From NCBI RefSeq assembly GCF_023973825.1, contig NC_090121.1:1534001-1598000 (forward strand): DNA of 64,000 bases. Direction: 5' to 3'. A program made the position numbers and the translations under genes. The DNA is from Plasmodium brasilianum (lineage: Eukaryota; Apicomplexa; Aconoidasida; Haemosporida; Plasmodiidae). The notes beneath the pieces were generated by a model. That model had not been told where the DNA came from, did no database searches, and saw only the letters and a list, made by a program, of their open reading frames with translations. Shown piece after piece: positions 12,374-25,700 of the stretch (the stretch's first letter is position 1; the number at the start of each line of letters is the position of its first letter).

Positions 12374-12970
12374 ATGATTGTATGATCCATATGTAATGTC
12401 TGCTCTCTTCCCGAATCAATGAGTTTCCTACTTTTTACCTTATCGCTTTGAAGCATTTTAAAAGAGTAGTGCATAATAAAAGGGGAACACAAAAAATATG
12501 AATTGAAAAATGTTCTAGTCTAGCATATAAATATAATATAAACATGTTGATTCTTTACACAGTTCATTTTTTTTTTAAGAATATTTATATATATGTACCT
12601 TTATAAATTTTCATTAGATACGACATTTTACCATCAAGTGGTAAATCGCGCTAAAAAGAAATGAATAAATGTAACGCATAAACGAAAATGTACCATTAAT
12701 ACTGTGGGTTTTACGTTAAAAGTTTTTGTCAGGTGAAAAGCAAAGAGATCTACATTTCTGTTTTGTTTTGATTTATCATATTTTTACGTACGTGTTTACG
12801 CAGCTGTAAACGATTTTTTGTGTTGTTCATTATACTTTGCACTTTTTACTTTACTCATTATATTTTGTATTTTTTTTTTTTTTTTCTAGCTCTTTTTTCA
12901 AGTATAACCCATTCCATATAATGTATATAAGAGACGCATGAAAAAAAAAAAAAAAAAAAAAGAATAAAAA

Positions 12971-15900
12971 TCATTTGAGAACATTTAAAATGTACACATT
13001 TTCAGCCCCTCCAGCTACTGTCAACAGGTTGTACCTTAGGTAGTTAAGATCATTCACTATTCCCTTTTTTCGACCTACAAAATAAAAAAGAAAAATGTGT
13101 GCACGTGATAGTAAAGCGAAGAGTACAGGTGCAAATAGAATAAATATTATGCAGAAGTGTATATGTGTATGTTCGTGTAAAGATATATATGCACGTATGC
13201 AAATATGTACATATATATATGTTTATATGCATAGATATGCAAGCACATGCATAGAGCAGTACCTTTCATCGCTTGGATAGGTTTATAATTTCTGGCCGCC
13301 TCTGCATAGTACAATGTGTTATTTGCAAGGACGCCTCTCTTATCACATGAGTATGTATTAATTATTTTGCTTCCCTCCGTGCTTGTGTTATTATCAATTA
13401 GATGCTCCAACTTGTTAAGTTTCTGTACAATTTTATTTGATGTATTAATGTTAAATGATTTTAAAAGATCAAGAAATGTAAGTAACTTTAATATTACAAG
13501 GCCTTCTATTTTATTTTTGCTTTTAATGAATTTATGTAAACAATGAAAGAAAAAGTAATTATCACGATAAAACATTTCGACGTTTAAGTTTTGAACAAAT
13601 AGTGGAAGGGTTTTTAACACTTTAATATTCTCTTGCAAAAAGTTCTTATTCATATCACTCATAGTTTGGGCATTTGTACTAAGTACATCCTTCTTCACCT
13701 TCAGCTTCATGTGTGTCTCTTCTGTTGGTATATATATAAATTTCCTCTTAATCTGATGCTGTTCATTTTGTAGATTTTCCCCATTTTGGTAGTTCATTTC
13801 ACTTTTTCTCTCATTTGTATCTTTTCGCTCCCCCTTATCATTACAATTGTTCATAGCATAGTCAGACGGGAATATTATATTTAACAAGTTTTCATTAATA
13901 TGTTTACACTCTTTCTCTAAATCAAGATAAGAGTCATTGTTATCATATCTTTCTTTTAATTTTTTGAAATATTTATCGCACTTATTTTCATGTTTTTCCA
14001 TGAAATGTGTATTTCTAATGCACGCAACTAAATCGATATAGCACACATTATCATCATCCATCTCAGTGTTTACAATTCGATTATATTTTTTAGTTAAATA
14101 TTCTTGCAGAGAGTACAAATTCATTTTGTGAATGTTATCTTTTAAGGTCAACCAGAAGTCTTTTGATCTAATCAAATCGTTTACACTGTCGTAATTGTCT
14201 ATAATTTGAATTACATTCTGCAAAAAGGGGGTCTTTTCCTTCTTAGAACTACTACTGTTAGCTTTACCGCTCCTACTACTACTCCTGCTGTTGCTGCTAC
14301 AGCTGCTTCCATTTCTATTTTCATTCTCATTACCATTTCTGTCATTACTGTAGCTACCTCTTGCACATTTATCCATCCCCTGGTTCTTACCAGGAATAGG
14401 TGTATCATCATTTCTTGTAGGGATCGGTTCGACGTCTGGGAGCACTATTACGACTACATTTTGCCCCACAAAGAACCCCTTCTTGTTAAGCTCCCAAGCG
14501 CCTTTGTCCTCTGAGTACGTGAGGTATTTGCTTCCATCTACTATAACTAAATTTCTTCCAAGGTTCTGTTTATCCCTTTGTACATAGTTTTTATAAATAC
14601 CGTTCGAAAAACTAACATCGGTACTGTTATTACAGTTATGTAGCAGTTTTTGTTGTTGTTGTTGTTGTTGTTGCTGTTGTTGTTGTTGTTGTTGCTGTTG
14701 TTGTTGTTGTTGCTGCTGTTGGAAATGACTATTATTACAGTCGATAAAATTCATAATTTTATCCAAATACTTTCTACTGTTTTCATTTTTTATTAACATG
14801 TCATACTGATATATAAGGACTGTACAGGCATGTAAGCACGTGAGCTCATCCATATCGTTGTAGCTGTTTAAAGTGTAAATATATTTATCTTTATAAGTTT
14901 TTTTTAAAATTTTGTTCTTGTTTTTAAAACTTAAGGGCATGGTATTTATACATACCGGTTTAACTAGCTGTAAATTAATTACATTGTTAAAAAATAAAAA
15001 TATACTTGTCAAGGGTATTGTAATTTTTCTTATATCACAATTATTAAAATTTCTCTCTTCTAAATTTAAATAATCTAACAGGGCTAAAAAATGAAGAATG
15101 AAAGAGCTATGGGAAACCAACACGATGTTGTAAACTTTTTTTTGCTTGTTTTCTTTTTCATTCTTTATCATTTCATGTTTGCTTCTTTTATCGCTGCATA
15201 CATCTACCTCTCTATCGTTGTTCTTTTTACTTGAATCATTTTCGACGTTTATGTTCAGCTCCTTTTTGTGTTCATCTGAATCGGTGCGAGGTAGATCATG
15301 TTCCTTTACCGATGCCCCTTCTGCAGTTACTTGCCCGTTCCGTTGGATACCCTCTTTATTCTGGGGGTCGATCGTACTTCCACCACCATTGCCGCTAACA
15401 CGGCTAACATGACTAACGGCACTCCCACTGCGTCCCTCTTTGGTGCTAAGTTTTGATTGCATGCCCCTTTCGATAGACGCAAAATAGTTCAGAGACAAGG
15501 CATGAGCAAGCTTCAGAAACTGTAAACAACGACAGAATATTTGATCAGAGGATTCTCTAAATTTATCTGCCCCGATAATATCATTTTCTCCAAAGCAAAC
15601 TAATTCATAGTCGTCAAAATTTTTATCACAAAACTTTTTTATTTCTGATGTTTTTGATCTCTCATCACTGTAATAATTTCCTGCCATTTCACGTACTGAT
15701 TCATATATAATAATATTTTTTTTAAAATTAAAAAAATATTTCATCGTTTCTAAACATCTTTTAAGAGGTGAAGATATAATAACAAAATTATTATTTTTTT
15801 CAAAAATTCCTTTTTTATTATCTTTCTGATTATAAGATTTATTCCCACTATTATTTCTTTTCGTGGAATTATTATATAACTTAATAACATCTTGATATAA

Positions 15901-16971
15901 TTTATTATTCTTGTCACTTCTTAACTCTTCACACATTTTTATTCCTTCCTCACTACATTTACAATCTAAAAATTTAGAATTCTTATAAATTATATCCCTA
16001 GACATATTTCCATTCTCTATAACTTCTCTATTATGTAAAGCTTCCATATGTCTAACTATATAAATTTTTATGACATAATTTTTTTTAAGTATTCCTTGTA
16101 TGTACTTTCTATTTTTTTTTAAATAATGAGATGTTTTATAATATATATCATTAATTAAATTATTGCTGTAATGCGCTTTTTGTTTTTTTTGTTTCTTTTT
16201 ATCATCCCCTTTGTTGTGGTCTGTACTAGCTATATATTCATAGCTGACCTTGTTAGCCTTTTCAGCACCATTATTGTTACTACCACCTCCCATACTGTTA
16301 CTATTATTGTTATTGTTACTATGACTGTAATTTCCGTAATTGTAACTACTGTAATTACCGTAATTGTACCTACCGTAATTGTACCTACCGTAATTGTAAT
16401 TTCCGTAATTGTAATTTCCATAATTTCCATAATTATTACTAATGCTACCCACCCCTTTTCCGTTCGAATAATCAACATAAGAATTGCTATAATAGTTCGG
16501 CTTTGCATATTTTTCAATGTTGTAATTTTCCTTGGTGTAATAATTGTATTCTCCGTAATCACCGTACGAAGTACTACTAAATTTTTTCCTGTTAAACTTG
16601 TAGTTCTTATCTCTTCCTTTTTCTGCTCTTCCTTTTTCTTCTCCTCCTTTTTCTGCTCTTCCTTTTTCTTCTCCTCCTTTTTCTGCTCTTCCTTTTTCTT
16701 CTCCTCCTTTTTCTGCTCTTCCTTTTTCTTCTCCTCCTTTTTCTTCTCCTCCTTTTTCTGCTCCTTCTTGCACTTCTTCATTCCCAGCATACTTTTTTTC
16801 ACTCGAACCGTTTACATAAATCCCATTTTTGACTGTACCTCTGTCATAATTATTGTACTGATAATTCTTGTCTTTGTTAATATTATTATTTATCTTTTTT
16901 TTTTTTAATGCGAGTGCGTTCACATTAGAACTGTAAGGATGATTTCTCTCGTACGAACAGTTTCCCTTCAT
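12971..16971 (-). CDS. Histidine phosphatase / phosphoglycerate mutase-like protein, two exons
   Basis: Exon 1 is 16971-13263 and exon 2 is 13074-12971. The donor (AAAG|GTACTG) and acceptor (TTTTGTAG|GTCG) join in frame to give 1270 aa; without the splice the frame runs on into Tyr/Ile-rich intron translation. The branch-1 histidine phosphatase catalytic set is present: YIVRHMEALHN (about residue 307, phospho-His), SSPLKRCLETM (about 399, second Arg), ESVREMAGNYY (acid) and VSHSSFILHFL (about 616, second His). The usual RHG/RHA is RHM here. The rest is lineage-specific: EEKGRAEKGG repeats at the N-terminus, NYG repeats (about 180-215), about 23 Gln at 14648-14721, and a long C-terminal extension. 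True PGM is about 250 aa, so glycolytic mutase activity is unlikely; a phosphatase or regulatory role is more probable. It matches P. falciparum PF3D7_0310300 by remembered synteny. Confidence 0.85.
13075..13262 (-). other. Intron of the PGM-like gene
   Basis: A 188-nt GT-AG intron. Splicing keeps phase (exon 1 ends one base into a codon) and yields a sensible C-terminus ending in ENVYILNVLK before TGA at 12971-12973. Confidence 0.8.
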
Positions 16972-19794
16972 TTTTTCCTGTTCATCTTTTTGAAAATAAA
17001 AGTTCGTCCAGATACTTATATATAAATACGACTAAATGTGTTCGCAACAAGCTCGTATGTAACCGCTACACGTTGCAATGTAATTGGCAATAACGTCTTA
17101 TAAATTTATTATAAAACTTCAGTACAATCCCTTTTTTAAATTTCATTAGCTTTATTTATTTATTTATTTATTTTATTTATTTTTTTTTTTTTGCTACATA
17201 TATTTAATCGTTATTTATTCTTTTACTGTTGCTGCTTGTTCCTACATTAAATTAATTCTATATAAATTATATCAAGGTGAAAAAAAAAAATGGCATAAAT
17301 GAAAAAAAAAAAAAAAAAAAAAAAAAGGTAGAGAGAAGAATAATTTTTATCAAAAAAAAAAAAAAAAAAAAAAAGAAAAACTATGAAGAATATAAAATTA
17401 GCAAAAATAATTTGTCCTATTACATGAGCAAAAAAAAAATTCATTAAATGTTTCTTTACGCGTTACATATGTATATATGCCCATATATGTACTATAGGTA
17501 CGTGTATATATATATATATGCCCATATGCACGTTTGTACATATTTGTATAGTCTGCTAAGCGCTCTATACATAAAATATAAATATGACACCACAAGGAAG
17601 TACATGTAAAATAAGCGCACAAAAAAAATTACTTGGTATAAAAAAAAAAAAATAAATAAAATAATTTTGATGACGTTTTTCCTTATCTACATAAGTATAT
17701 TCAAGCGTTGATTAATACGTGCACATACATATGTTACACTGAACTGCTGGAAAGATTAGCTTTCAAAAATTTTATCAAAATGATTTATATTATATTAGGA
17801 AGGATATATATACATATATGAATATGTAAGTTTAAGGAGTTATTCTGTGCTCAGCCGTATAGGCGGTACACATTACTTTACCGTATAAAAAAGGAGTACA
17901 TTGGAAATGCCTACATAAAAGTAATGTACATACATACATAAATATGCAAATGCACGCATATATATATATATATATATATATATTTGTATATATGTGTGTA
18001 TACTGTAGGTATAAAAATAAACTCGGCAAAAGTATAATAAATGATAAAATAATTTATTGCAAATTTTGAGAAAAGAACACTATACGTGATTGTCAAAAAT
18101 AAAAAATAAATTCCCGATTGTAAGCTTCAAAGATAAAAAAAAAAAAAAAAAAAAAGATCAAAAAGGGAAAATGTGTGTATCAAAAAAAAAAAAAAAAATG
18201 AATTTAAAATTACATTTTCATAAAATTGAACACTACTTATTAAAATGTGACAAATGAAAAAAAAAAAAGTTACTAATACTTGTACATGTATCTACATATA
18301 CTTATGTTCAATAACAAAATTAGTATATGTTATATTTTGAAAGGAACCCTTTTTCCTTTTTTTTTCAAACGATCATTTTGTTCTACTATTCCATATATAA
18401 TTCACGTATATATTTATATTATCATGCTATTTTATGAATATCTAAAATTTTTCTATATTTTTACATGTGCCTACATTTCTGAGTTTTTTCTAATACCCTT
18501 ATACATATACATAACATATACATATATACACATATATATATATATATATATATATATGATACCCTAGATAAAAAAAAATTTTGCTGTAAACATTCAAGTA
18601 AAATTTCTTTTTTTTTAGAAAGATATAAAAAATATTGCACGTACATAAGGTGATGGCATTTACTAATGGAACTCGAAAAAAATAGGATAGTTAAAAGCAC
18701 AACAACAAAAAAAAAATATATATATAGATATATATACATATATGGTATAAATGTGTGTAAACACAAATTTACGTGTGCGGTAAAAATTCAGTTTATATAT
18801 TTTCCTTATTTATTTTAATTTTCTACATTTCAAAATTTCAAGAATGTGTTATTACTCTGTCCATGAAAAAAAAAAAAAAAAGGTAAAACGAAAAAAGGAA
18901 AAAAGGAAACAATACATGATTCAAAATACAGAAACATAAAAAAAAACAGAAACAATGTTGAGTTTACTTTGTTGGTAAAACAGTGTCATGTGTCTATCAC
19001 TTATATGCAGTAAAACGTTTAGTATCATTTTTTTTACTTTTTTTCTTAAGTATACCTTTTAAAAAGCTTTAAAATAAATATTAAAAAGGTAAGCAAATAT
19101 ATAATTATATGAATGAATATATGAAATAATATATGAATGAATATAAGAAGGAATGAATGAATGAATGAATAAATAAATAAATACAATTCACATTCCCTGC
19201 CGGACAAAGAAAAAGAGCATAAAAAAACGAAATTTGTTATTATTATCAAAATTGCGGTAAAAAATGATTACGCATTTTAGTTCGCTCTCTATGTTCTTCA
19301 TAAATATATTATGTGAGCCATAGAATTAAAAAAAATAAATATATGAGACTATGTAGTGTTCCCACCTGTTTAGTATTACATTAAAATAACTAACACAGGA
19401 ATTCTACAAAACTAACATTATATAAGTCCAAGTTTTTCTATTTTTGAAATTGTGCGAGAGTTTAATAGGTTTTCCTTTAAATTTATATTTACATTTGTAG
19501 CTATTTTTTTTTTTTTTTTACCATTTCACCTGCACTGGTCATAATATTTTACCAATATTTGACACATCACGTTTTTTTATTTTTTGTTTCCTCTTTTTTA
19601 ATAATCCTCATTTTTTCCAAGTTTATTATCATACTTATATATCCTAACATTGGAATTTCTTTTTTCTTTCCTTCCACACTAACTCCTGTAATAATGTCTT
19701 ACTTGCACATCCTTTTGTACGTTTCTTTTATATACATTTTTATTCATTACACATAATGACTGTTAAAAATTTTTATTTAAGATAAATATTCCTA
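16972..19794. other. Intergenic region, PGM-like promoter and PHD gene 3' side
   Basis: About 2.8 kb of extremely AT-rich DNA. It has A-runs at 17300-17327, 17354-17374, 18137-18155 and 18865-18881, AT microsatellites at 17958-17983 and 18532-18557, and TTTA/GAATGAAT short repeats around 17150-17190 and 19120-19185. The frames here (for example 18280-18567 +) are Tyr/Ile/Phe noise. It must hold the PGM-like promoter and 5'UTR and the PHD 3'UTR. No other gene is visible. Confidence 0.6.
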
Positions 19795-22700
19795 TTATTT
19801 TTTTTTTGGCGCATTATTATTGTATTGTTCTAGCTTAATCAGTGGGGAATTTTGTTTTTGATTCGTTTCTTTTTTTATTATATTATCATTCTTGTACTTC
19901 AAAGGGGCCGGTGAAGAGTTGTTGTTCTTTTGTTTGAGTAAACATGAAACATTCTTACTAATATTTTTATGACTGTTACTTTTTCCTATTATTTTTAAAA
20001 CTTTGTCATTTGCTTTGTGGCACGGAACATCTTCCTTGTTATTGATACTGTTAGCACTGCTATTGTTATCGATACTGTTAGCACTGCTATTGTTATTGAT
20101 ACTGTTAGCACTACTTTTGTTATTCATACTATTAGCACTGCTTCTGTTGTTATTATTTGTGAACAACAGATTTCTTCTCTCTTTAACCTCTTTCCTGTTT
20201 TGATAAGCACCCTGTGGTACATGGTCATTGCAACACGTTATAACATTAAAACGAGAAAAGCAGTTGTCCAAAAAATAAGTTTTTATAAACTGATCTTCAT
20301 ATATTTCAACCTGCATATGATATCCTTCTAGGTAAGCACAAAGTGGATGAAAATATTTACTACATTTCCTGCAATCGCTACAGCTACTACAATTACTTCT
20401 ATTACTACAATTACTTCTATTACTACAATTACTTCTATTACTACAATTACTTCTATTACTGCAATTACTTCTATTACTGCAATTACAGCTGTTACAACAT
20501 TTATTACAGTTGTTTCCTTTTTTACCGCACAATTTATTCAAGTGATTATTTGTATCGTCCATTCCTTCATCGTTTTTTTTATTATGACCACAATTTATTA
20601 CGGCACCTCTTTTATTACATATGCAACAAACATTTTCAAAAAATTTCAAATTATTAATATCCCAGTTGTTCAAATTGTAAATATTTAAACAAAACACTTT
20701 AGATGTAAAAAACAAAACACAAAAAATATGAATTAAATATTTGGACGTTGTCTTTTTTAAAGCTCCTCCATCCCTTTTACATATATAGCAATAATTTTCA
20801 AAATTTCTGTTACTTGCATCAGGTGAATTATTGTCCGTGTTTCCGTCCCACGCGCTGCTGCAACTCATATCAAAATTGTTTCCATTACTACTACTACTTC
20901 CATTACCACTTCTATTACCACTTCCATTACCACTTCCATTACCACTTCCTTTACCATTACTGCTACTATTACTTTGCTTTTTTTTTTTTTTTATGTGCAT
21001 ATTGCTCCTGGTAATATCCTCACTCTGGTGTCGTTTCTTAACATGCTTGCTGAATACACATTTTTGACATAAAAAATCATCACTCCTTCCCTTAGGATAA
21101 ATACCATAACAATATTTATGAATATATATTGCGCATCCTACGCATTTGTACAGAATATTTATATTGCTCTCTTCAGTATTGAAACACACGCTACATATAA
21201 AATTATTCGTTTTTTCTTTGTCATCATTTTTATTATTCTTTCCGTTATGGGTTTGTCCAGGATGTAATTCCTTACTCACACTTGGAATACTATCTTTCGC
21301 AGTTACAGTAGTAGTTACAGTCTCAGCAACACCATTATATTTGCATTTTTTATTGGTATCATATTCTTTCTTCATCTTTTTATTATTAGTCAAGTTATTT
21401 ACAACATCATTCTCTGCTTTACTGTCCTTTGCACTTATCCCTCTGTCTTTTTTATTACACGTTTGAATCAACTGAATTTTGGCATCATTACTTCCTGTGG
21501 TGTCCTTTACATCATTATGTTGTCCTGAACTTTCTGGACTAATTTTTTTTTCATTTTTTTTTTTATCTTTTTTCTCGTCCTTTTTTTCATCTTTTTCTTC
21601 ATCTTTTTTCTCGTCCTTTTTTTCATCTTTTTCTTCATCTTTTTTTTCGTTCTTTTGTTTGTCATTTTCTTCATCTTTTTTTTCTTCAATATTTTGACTG
21701 TTTGTACCATTATTCCGGTTTAGAAAAAATGCCTCTTCCTTTAAAAAACTCTCTTTTAAATTATAAATCAAATTTGTCCAATTGTTCACACACAAGTATT
21801 TATAAAAAACAAAATTTATGTACATCGGCATGTCCGATAAATTGTATGAATAGTTTTCTTCAATTATTCGGCTTACTAAATGTAATTTCTTTTTTACTAT
21901 TTCTTCATTCAGGTTATTGTACAACCTGTGCATTTTTTCGTAATTATTATCAATGACTGCTTTGAAAATTTCGCCATTCATTTGGTCATTATTATGAACA
22001 TGGTCAGAATAAGCGCCGTGAATCGGATATGTGACATGTACCGGATGGACCGAATGGACAGGGTGAGTGGGCGATTTTCTCTTACCCTCTTTGGCTAAAT
22101 TTCTCTTCAGATTACTGGAAGAATTGCTGCTGCTGTTGCTGTTCTTGGCGAATTTAAATATTTCTTTGCCGTTTCCCCCTCTAGCATTAAGATACCCCTG
22201 AGTATTGCTACGTGTTTTACTACCGTCATATGTATTATTGCTTAAGCAGCTTTTACTGTCATTCGTGCCGCTAGTACTAGCATTGATGATGTTACTAGTA
22301 CACTTCTTATCATAGTTGTTATTTTTTTTCTTAAAAATATTTGTAGTTTCAATGTGTTCATAACGATTTAACAAAAAAGGAGTTTCCAATTTTTTATACT
22401 CCAAGTTATCCGTTTCTGCGTTTAATGAATGAACACCTATCTTGCTTGGATTTTCACTTATACTACTAAAACATCTAGATCTGCTGTTCATGTCAATATT
22501 AATTCCTTCATTCTTCACACCCCTTCTACTATTACTGCTGTTCCAGTTGGTTTCATTTATATTAATTTTTGTTTCTACTTCTTCAACATTTCGCTTATTC
22601 GATTTTTTCAAAAAATTATTTTTGTTAATGTTAAAAGATAAAATATGGTACATATCTAAAAAATTGTATTCCTTATCTAAGCAATTGGTGTAGGCACTTA

Positions 22701-25700
22701 AATTTTTATAATAGAACTCCATTTGCTTTTTTCTCACAACAAAATTTCTATAATTGGTCATAATGGTTTGGTCATACAATAATTCATTTATGAGTTTCTT
22801 TGTATCCTCTTTGTTGCTTATGTTTTGTATCTCGTTATTTCTACCATCAATGTTGACGTTACTGCTAGTATCATTCTTATTGTCAAGCAAAAATAGCTTA
22901 TATATGTCATACGCACTGAAGGAACGAATGGACGACACACAGTTTTCACTTAAAACATTGCTATACTTTAACCCCGTTTTGCCATTCACACTAAAGCTGT
23001 TGTATTTCCGAACCACGTCGTTAACGTTATCTCTAAGGATATTGTCACTAACGATACCATTATTGATACTATTAATACTATTGCCACCACTGCAACTACT
23101 TCCATTATTATTACTGCCTCCCCTTCCACCCAAATACTCCTTTATAATGCAATCGATAAGACTTTCCTCGTTGTTGTCAACACTGCTGTACCCGTTGGTA
23201 TCACCTCCAGCTACATAACTACTGTTTGCAGTTTTATTTATCTTATTTAAATAGGCACACTCCTTATTTGTAATAGTTTCTTCTGTGTTATTTTTATTTC
23301 CATTTTTACTTTTACTCCTCCTTTCTCTTTCTCTTTTTCGATCTCTTTTATCTTTTCTATCCTTCCTTTTTGATATATGATGTCTGTTCATAATTTTTTT
23401 TTTCAAACCTAAACTTATATATTTTTTGCATTCATTTATTTTATCTAATGGTACACAATTACCCATTTCTGCACCATAATAAATGGGAGTTATTTTCCCA
23501 TCAGTGATACAAGCAGTTGTACCGTTTATACTGCATATCTCATTATTTACAGGAAGCTTTATTTGTTTATTCTTCAAATAAACATTATTCTTGTCTTCTA
23601 TTAAGTTGTTGTAAAGGATAGTATCATTTGTTAGCGTACCTCGAAAATACATCATATTATTAGTGCATTGGGCTGTGTACATTTTACTTATAATTTCCTT
23701 TAATTTGTGTGCATGTGTTTTGAAATAATTTTTCAGCTTAACCTTGTTCTCGTTATTATTACTCCTTTTAATACTACTTCGTTGAGTATCTACCACGTGT
23801 TTTGAGTCTTCTCCATATGTCATGTTCCCCCAATATTTTGTATCCTCCTCATCTGCCACTTCCGCCATATCGTACATCTTGTTACACGTGTCGAATATTT
23901 TTACTCCCTCTTTTGAAAAAAAGAATTTATGTCTTTTTATAAATAGATAATCATAATACGTCAACTCGATAATGTTAGCTAATTTTAGGCAAGTATTTTT
24001 TTCTATATTAAAAATTTCAAAATTGTTCAGTATATTTTCTAGTATATTTTTATTTAACACCATTTCACTGAGCTTGCGTAGGTTTAAGTCATCTGAATAC
24101 CTACTACTACTACTACTGATGTTATTACTACTTGCCAAACTGTTGACGATACTATTACCGATACTATTGCTAATACTACTACTATTATTATTGTAATAGT
24201 GACTGATACTTCTATTATTTGTGTTTGCGTAGCTGGACTTGCTTCTCGTATTGTTCACTCTACTACTAGGTGTTATGTTATTAGTGCCTCTACTACACAT
24301 ACTTCTAATGCCACTACACTTGATAATCCATTTCAATATATCGTATGCTGCTTCCTTTGAGTTCCTCTTATGAAGTTTCTCATACAAATCTTTAAAAAAA
24401 GAGTCTATGTTATTTGAATTTTTTTTCTTCTTTCTTGTTGACTTACTTTTAGAATATGTCTTTCTACTGTTATATATATACGATTCGTATATCAACAGAT
24501 AAATATTATTCCCGTTATCAAATAGACAAAAGATTATATTGAAACTTTTGTTAACATACGGGTTTATCTCTCTTCTTGATTCTTCAATCTTTACATTTTT
24601 ACTCTTATCATGCGCATGTTTGTTTTTTTCCTCTGCGTTGATGGGGAGGACCTCAAACGCACGGTTATCACTTCCAATTATATTCCTACATCCATTTTCA
24701 GTTCCCTTGGTCTTTCTTCTTTTACCTAGACCAAATGGACCATCACAAAACTTCTGAGACTCCGAATTTGCAAAAGCAACTGTGGGAGTAGTGACAATCC
24801 TTCCAAAGTTATCATCCACTGCATCCTTTGTAGTATCCTTTTTTTTACTTTTCATTTGATCAAAACTTTCCACAGTACTGACACTACAGCTCACATTAGT
24901 TGCTATATCAGACTCAGCTTCCATCATCAATTTGTTTTTTTTTTCTTTTCCTTTTACTACGCAATACTCGACATAGACTGTGTCCATTTTGTCGTTCGAT
25001 ATATGAGAGCTGCTAGTAGTATTGTTATCATCTTTGCTCCTTTCATTTTCCTCCTTATTGTTTTCTCTATCCAGAAGAAAATCATTACCAATCAAACTTC
25101 GTTCGTTGTTATTGCTTTCCCTTTGATCAATATTACTCAAACTAGAGGCTATACTATTTATATTATTCTTTAACTCTTTTACGATCCTACTGTTTGCTTT
25201 CCTTTGGGAAGGTTCTTCCACTTCATTGCTGTAGTTAAGCTCACTGTCATTAGAAATGACAATAGCACAGGTATTAGTGTTAGCACTGGTATTAGCATTG
25301 GAATTGTCAATACAATTATCATTACCATTATCCTTCACACTCACGTTACATTGGTCATTTACACTTACATCTTTACCTTGGGTAACGATGTTTCTTGTTG
25401 CTGGTCTCCTTCCGCCCCTTAGAAACATGGCATGTGTAGAGTAGCTTCTTAACAACTCAACAAGTGACAAGATATTTCTCGAGTTATGAGAACATTCAAC
25501 ATATTGATAGAACAAATTTTTTATTTGAAAAATATATCTTAGATTTTTTACATCATTTACATACTTATTACCAAATAAAAGTAAAGGTAATCTATAGAAT
25601 AGATAAGAATAATTGTTTATATCCACTTTTTTTTTTAAGTCTATATTACTACTAATACAGTTATTTTTATTGTTCTTTGCTACTTGCATATCCATATGTA

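Larger units (their letters stand above)
11181..12970. other. Intergenic region upstream of PIESP1 and downstream of PGM-like gene
   Basis: Both flanking genes are on the minus strand, so this holds the PIESP1 promoter/5'UTR on the left and the PGM-like 3'UTR on the right. It contains A-runs at 11440-11466, 11729-11748 and 12940-12961, the 63-codon frame at 11848-12039, and the 23-bp array at 12219-12373. I see nothing else supportable. Confidence 0.6.

Noticed and set aside
13147..13262. Tyr/Ile-rich C-terminal tail on the PGM-like frame
   Set aside because: It is intron sequence; a GT-AG splice to 13074 gives a better C-terminus in frame.
18280..18567. 95-codon plus-strand frame
   Set aside because: Tyr/Ile/Phe-rich with a TATA microsatellite at its end; typical of AT-rich noise.
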